Shown piece by piece: positions 5,900-6,555 of a DNA stretch of 6,555 bases. The DNA lies in assembly GCA_030640865.1 (NCBI GenBank), contig DAOWIP010000123.1, forward strand, positions 1 to 6,555. The letters are read 5' to 3'. This stretch comes from Sedimentisphaerales bacterium. GTDB lineage: Bacteria; Planctomycetota; Phycisphaerae; Sedimentisphaerales; SM23-30. The translations under genes were made by a program, and so were the position numbers. The first letter of the stretch is position 1; every line of letters starts with the position of its first letter. The notes under the pieces were generated by a model, which was not told where the DNA came from, did no database searches, and was given only the letters and a program-made list of their open reading frames with translations.

Positions 5900-5986
5900 A
5901 TTTGTTAAACCTGTAGCAAAACTTTGACTTTGTACCGCCGGCGTCCACTTTGTCCGATATGTGTTAATACTCGGAACATTCTCGGC

Positions 5987-6015
5987 AGTATAGCCGGATA
6001 AACGGCAAATGTAAA
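5987..6015 (-). promoter_or_regulatory. sigma-70-type promoter of amidohydrolase-transporter operon
   Basis: On the minus strand TTTACA (6010-6015) and TATACT (5987-5992) are separated by 17 bases. Both boxes match the consensus at five of six positions. Transcription would start near 5980 and leave a leader of about 80 bases before the ATG at 5899. The -35 box is formed by a heptamer repeat unit, so it may be either fortuitous or recruited. Its position supports the shorter amidohydrolase start. Confidence 0.5.
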
Positions 6016-6027
6016 ATGTAAAATGGC
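6007..6027. repeat. short heptamer repeat
   Basis: AAATGTA occurs twice in tandem (6007-6020), followed by a degenerate third unit AAATGGC (6021-6027). Unit length equals that of the tracts at 1-166 and 2703-2758, although the unit sequence differs. It supplies the -35 element of the leftward promoter. Confidence 0.5.
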
Positions 6028-6131
6028 AATTCGTGGAACCCGATAAACCATTGAAAATAAGGATATTACAGATTTTTACCGAACAGATGGGGAATTTATT
6101 GGCCATTTTTAGTATTACATCGCCACAATAC

Positions 6132-6160
6132 TTGACAAAGACTACTATATCCCCTATATT
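6132..6160 (+). promoter_or_regulatory. near-consensus sigma-70 promoter of 33-aa protein gene
   Basis: A perfect -35 box TTGACA (6132-6137) is followed after exactly 17 bases by TATATT (6155-6160), five of six matches to the -10 consensus. Transcription would begin near 6167, giving an AT-rich leader of about 80 bases before the ATG at 6247. This is the best promoter match in the window. Confidence 0.65.
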
Positions 6161-6234
6161 TTTGTATAAGTCGAACGCCATTTAAAATTCAACGGCAAAA
6201 GTAATATTTTCTGAATCACATTGAAGCGAACAGA

Positions 6235-6240
6235 AAGGAG
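6235..6240 (+). promoter_or_regulatory. strong ribosome binding site of 33-aa protein gene
   Basis: AAGGAG ends 6 bases before the ATG at 6247, an ideal Shine-Dalgarno sequence and spacing. It is the strongest in the window and decides the start of the micro-protein. Confidence 0.75.
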
Positions 6241-6246
6241 ATTGTT

Positions 6247-6348
6247 ATGAGTGGAATTCTTGCAATCGCAACCTGGCAATGGATAATTATAGTGCTTGGA
6301 GCCGGCTTGATCATCGCGGCCGTCGTTCTTAAAAAGAAAGGCGGATAG
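6247..6348 (+). CDS. 33-aa single-span membrane micro-protein
   Basis: The frame encodes 33 aa: a short N-terminus (MSGILAIATWQ), one hydrophobic helix (about 12-28, WIIIVLGAGLIIAAVVL), and a basic end K-K-K-G-G that should stay in the cytoplasm under the positive-inside rule. I do not recognise a family. Evidence that it is a real gene comes from its signals: a near-consensus promoter, an ideal ribosome binding site 6 bases before the ATG, and a terminator candidate 17 bases after the stop. It stands alone, divergent from the transporter operon. Possible roles, all inference, are a small partner of a membrane complex (such as the neighbouring transporter) or a hydrophobic type I toxin-like peptide; size and topology fit either. 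No homology can be judged from this length by eye. Confidence 0.72.
   Translation: MSGILAIATWQWIIIVLGAGLIIAAVVLKKKGG
6286..6314 (-). promoter_or_regulatory. possible antisense promoter inside the micro-protein gene
   Basis: On the minus strand a perfect TATAAT (6286-6291) has ATGATC (6309-6314, three of six matches) 17 bases upstream. A transcript from it would start near 6279 and run leftward across the start codon, ribosome binding site and leader of the 33-aa gene. The box coincides with isoleucine codons of the hydrophobic helix, so it may be chance. Confidence 0.18.
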
Positions 6349-6365
6349 CCGTAGCGAAAAAAGGT

Positions 6366-6382
6366 AAGCGTTCACGCTTTTT
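6366..6382 (+). terminator. terminator hairpin after 33-aa protein gene
   Basis: AAGCG and CGCTT pair across the loop TTCA and are followed by more T residues, giving a T5 run in all. A run of A residues precedes the stem. The stem has only 5 bp, but position (17 bases after the stop) and T tail fit a rho-independent terminator. A second hairpin, GCCCT-TTC-AGGGC followed by TTTT (6400-6416), lies just downstream and may act as a backup. Confidence 0.5.
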
Positions 6383-6395
6383 ACAAATGGCTTTC

Positions 6396-6480
6396 TTTCG
6401 CCCTTTCAGGGCTTTTAGTTGGTTGTCGCAACTGTTCCGGGGGCTTACGGGCGTGTTGCCCAAAACAAAATCGGCGGCTT
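6396..6480. repeat. REP-like palindromic intergenic repeat region
   Basis: Two small palindromes lie close together: GCCCT-TTC-AGGGC (6400-6412) and GGGC-GTGTT-GCCC (6449-6461). The words CGCCCTTTCAGGGC and GGGCGTGTTGCCC resemble parts of a dispersed intergenic repeat that I remember from planctomycete and Bacteroidetes genomes; this is recollection, not a search. A 31-codon frame here (6387-6482) lacks a ribosome binding site and is not called. Confidence 0.45.
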
Positions 6481-6496
6481 GAGATTGCCACGACCT

Positions 6497-6555
6497 GCTT
6501 CACAAGCCTCGCAATGACTAAAAAACAATGGTTGTCATTGCGAGCAAAGCGAAGC
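6497..6555. repeat. inverted repeat with CTCGCAATGAC arms, cut by window end
   Basis: Two 22-base arms face each other across a 15-base spacer (6519-6533). Both arms (6497-6518 and the reverse complement of 6534-6555) read GCTTC, six variable bases, then CTCGCAATGAC. The 5' flank GAGATTGCCACG (6481-6492) would be expected again in reverse beyond the window edge. The CATTGCGAG/GCAATGAC core with GATTGCCACG is a dispersed repeat style that I recall from many environmental genomes. No transposase is visible nearby. Confidence 0.65.

Larger units (their letters stand above)
5900..6246. other. divergent intergenic control region
   Basis: This 347-bp stretch without a gene lies between the amidohydrolase operon (leftward) and the 33-aa membrane protein gene (rightward). 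It holds a leftward promoter candidate (5987-6015), a short heptamer repeat (6007-6027), a rightward near-consensus promoter (6132-6160) and a strong ribosome binding site (6235-6240). The frame of the amidohydrolase happens to stay open across it, but the composition is AT-rich and the encoded residues show no family pattern. Confidence 0.6.

Noticed and set aside
5900..6181. 94-residue N-terminal extension of the amidohydrolase
   Set aside because: The barrel starts at MIVDCHSH (ATG 5899). The extension is not a signal peptide or known domain, is AT-rich, and overlaps promoter boxes and a repeat.
6387..6482. 31-codon open frame after the micro-protein gene
   Set aside because: It lies across palindromic repeats and a terminator region, has no ribosome binding site, and its product has no recognisable feature.

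Overview
The window looks like a chromosomal segment from a diderm bacterium, most likely a planctomycete of the Phycisphaerae/Sedimentisphaerales type. This is an inference. It rests on the short PEGA-domain lipoprotein with a Q-W-P...D-F-F...L-L-P segment after the PEGA fold, on several families of degenerate dispersed repeats between genes, and on a sodium-coupled transporter operon. No rRNA, tRNA, transposase, integrase or CRISPR array is visible, so the taxonomic call stays tentative.

Layout. Bases 1-166 are a pyrimidine-rich tract built from degenerate 7-bp units. It runs into the stop codon of a leftward flavin reductase/flavoredoxin-type gene (160-714). A 134-bp divergent spacer separates this from a rightward enolase-superfamily enzyme (849-2039). 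After an AT-rich spacer with a good promoter candidate comes an unrecognised rightward 149-aa protein (2268-2717), whose stop codon again lies inside a 7-bp repeat array. This gene converges on a leftward four-gene operon. In transcription order the operon is an amidohydrolase-2 family protein (5899-4982), an NSS/SNF-family Na+-dependent transporter (4975-3452), a 55-aa single-span protein that looks like an NSS small accessory subunit (3414-3247), and a PEGA lipoprotein (3250-2831) that starts in an ATGA overlap. Divergent from this operon is an isolated 33-aa membrane micro-protein (6247-6348) with a near-consensus sigma-70 promoter, a strong ribosome binding site and a terminator candidate. 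The last 160 bases are two kinds of palindromic repeat, the second cut by the window edge.

How the genes may work together. The leftward operon is the clearest unit: a Na+/amino-acid-type importer with its small subunit, a metal-dependent hydrolase or decarboxylase that could act on an imported compound, and a surface-anchored lipoprotein of unknown role. The flavin reductase and the enolase-superfamily enzyme are divergent and need not be related. None of the enzymes can be given a substrate from sequence alone.

Most worth a second look: the orphan 33-aa membrane protein and its expression signals, the two short genes that ordinary length cut-offs miss, the amidohydrolase lacking one expected active-site histidine, and the 7-bp-periodic repeats that overlap stop codons and one promoter.
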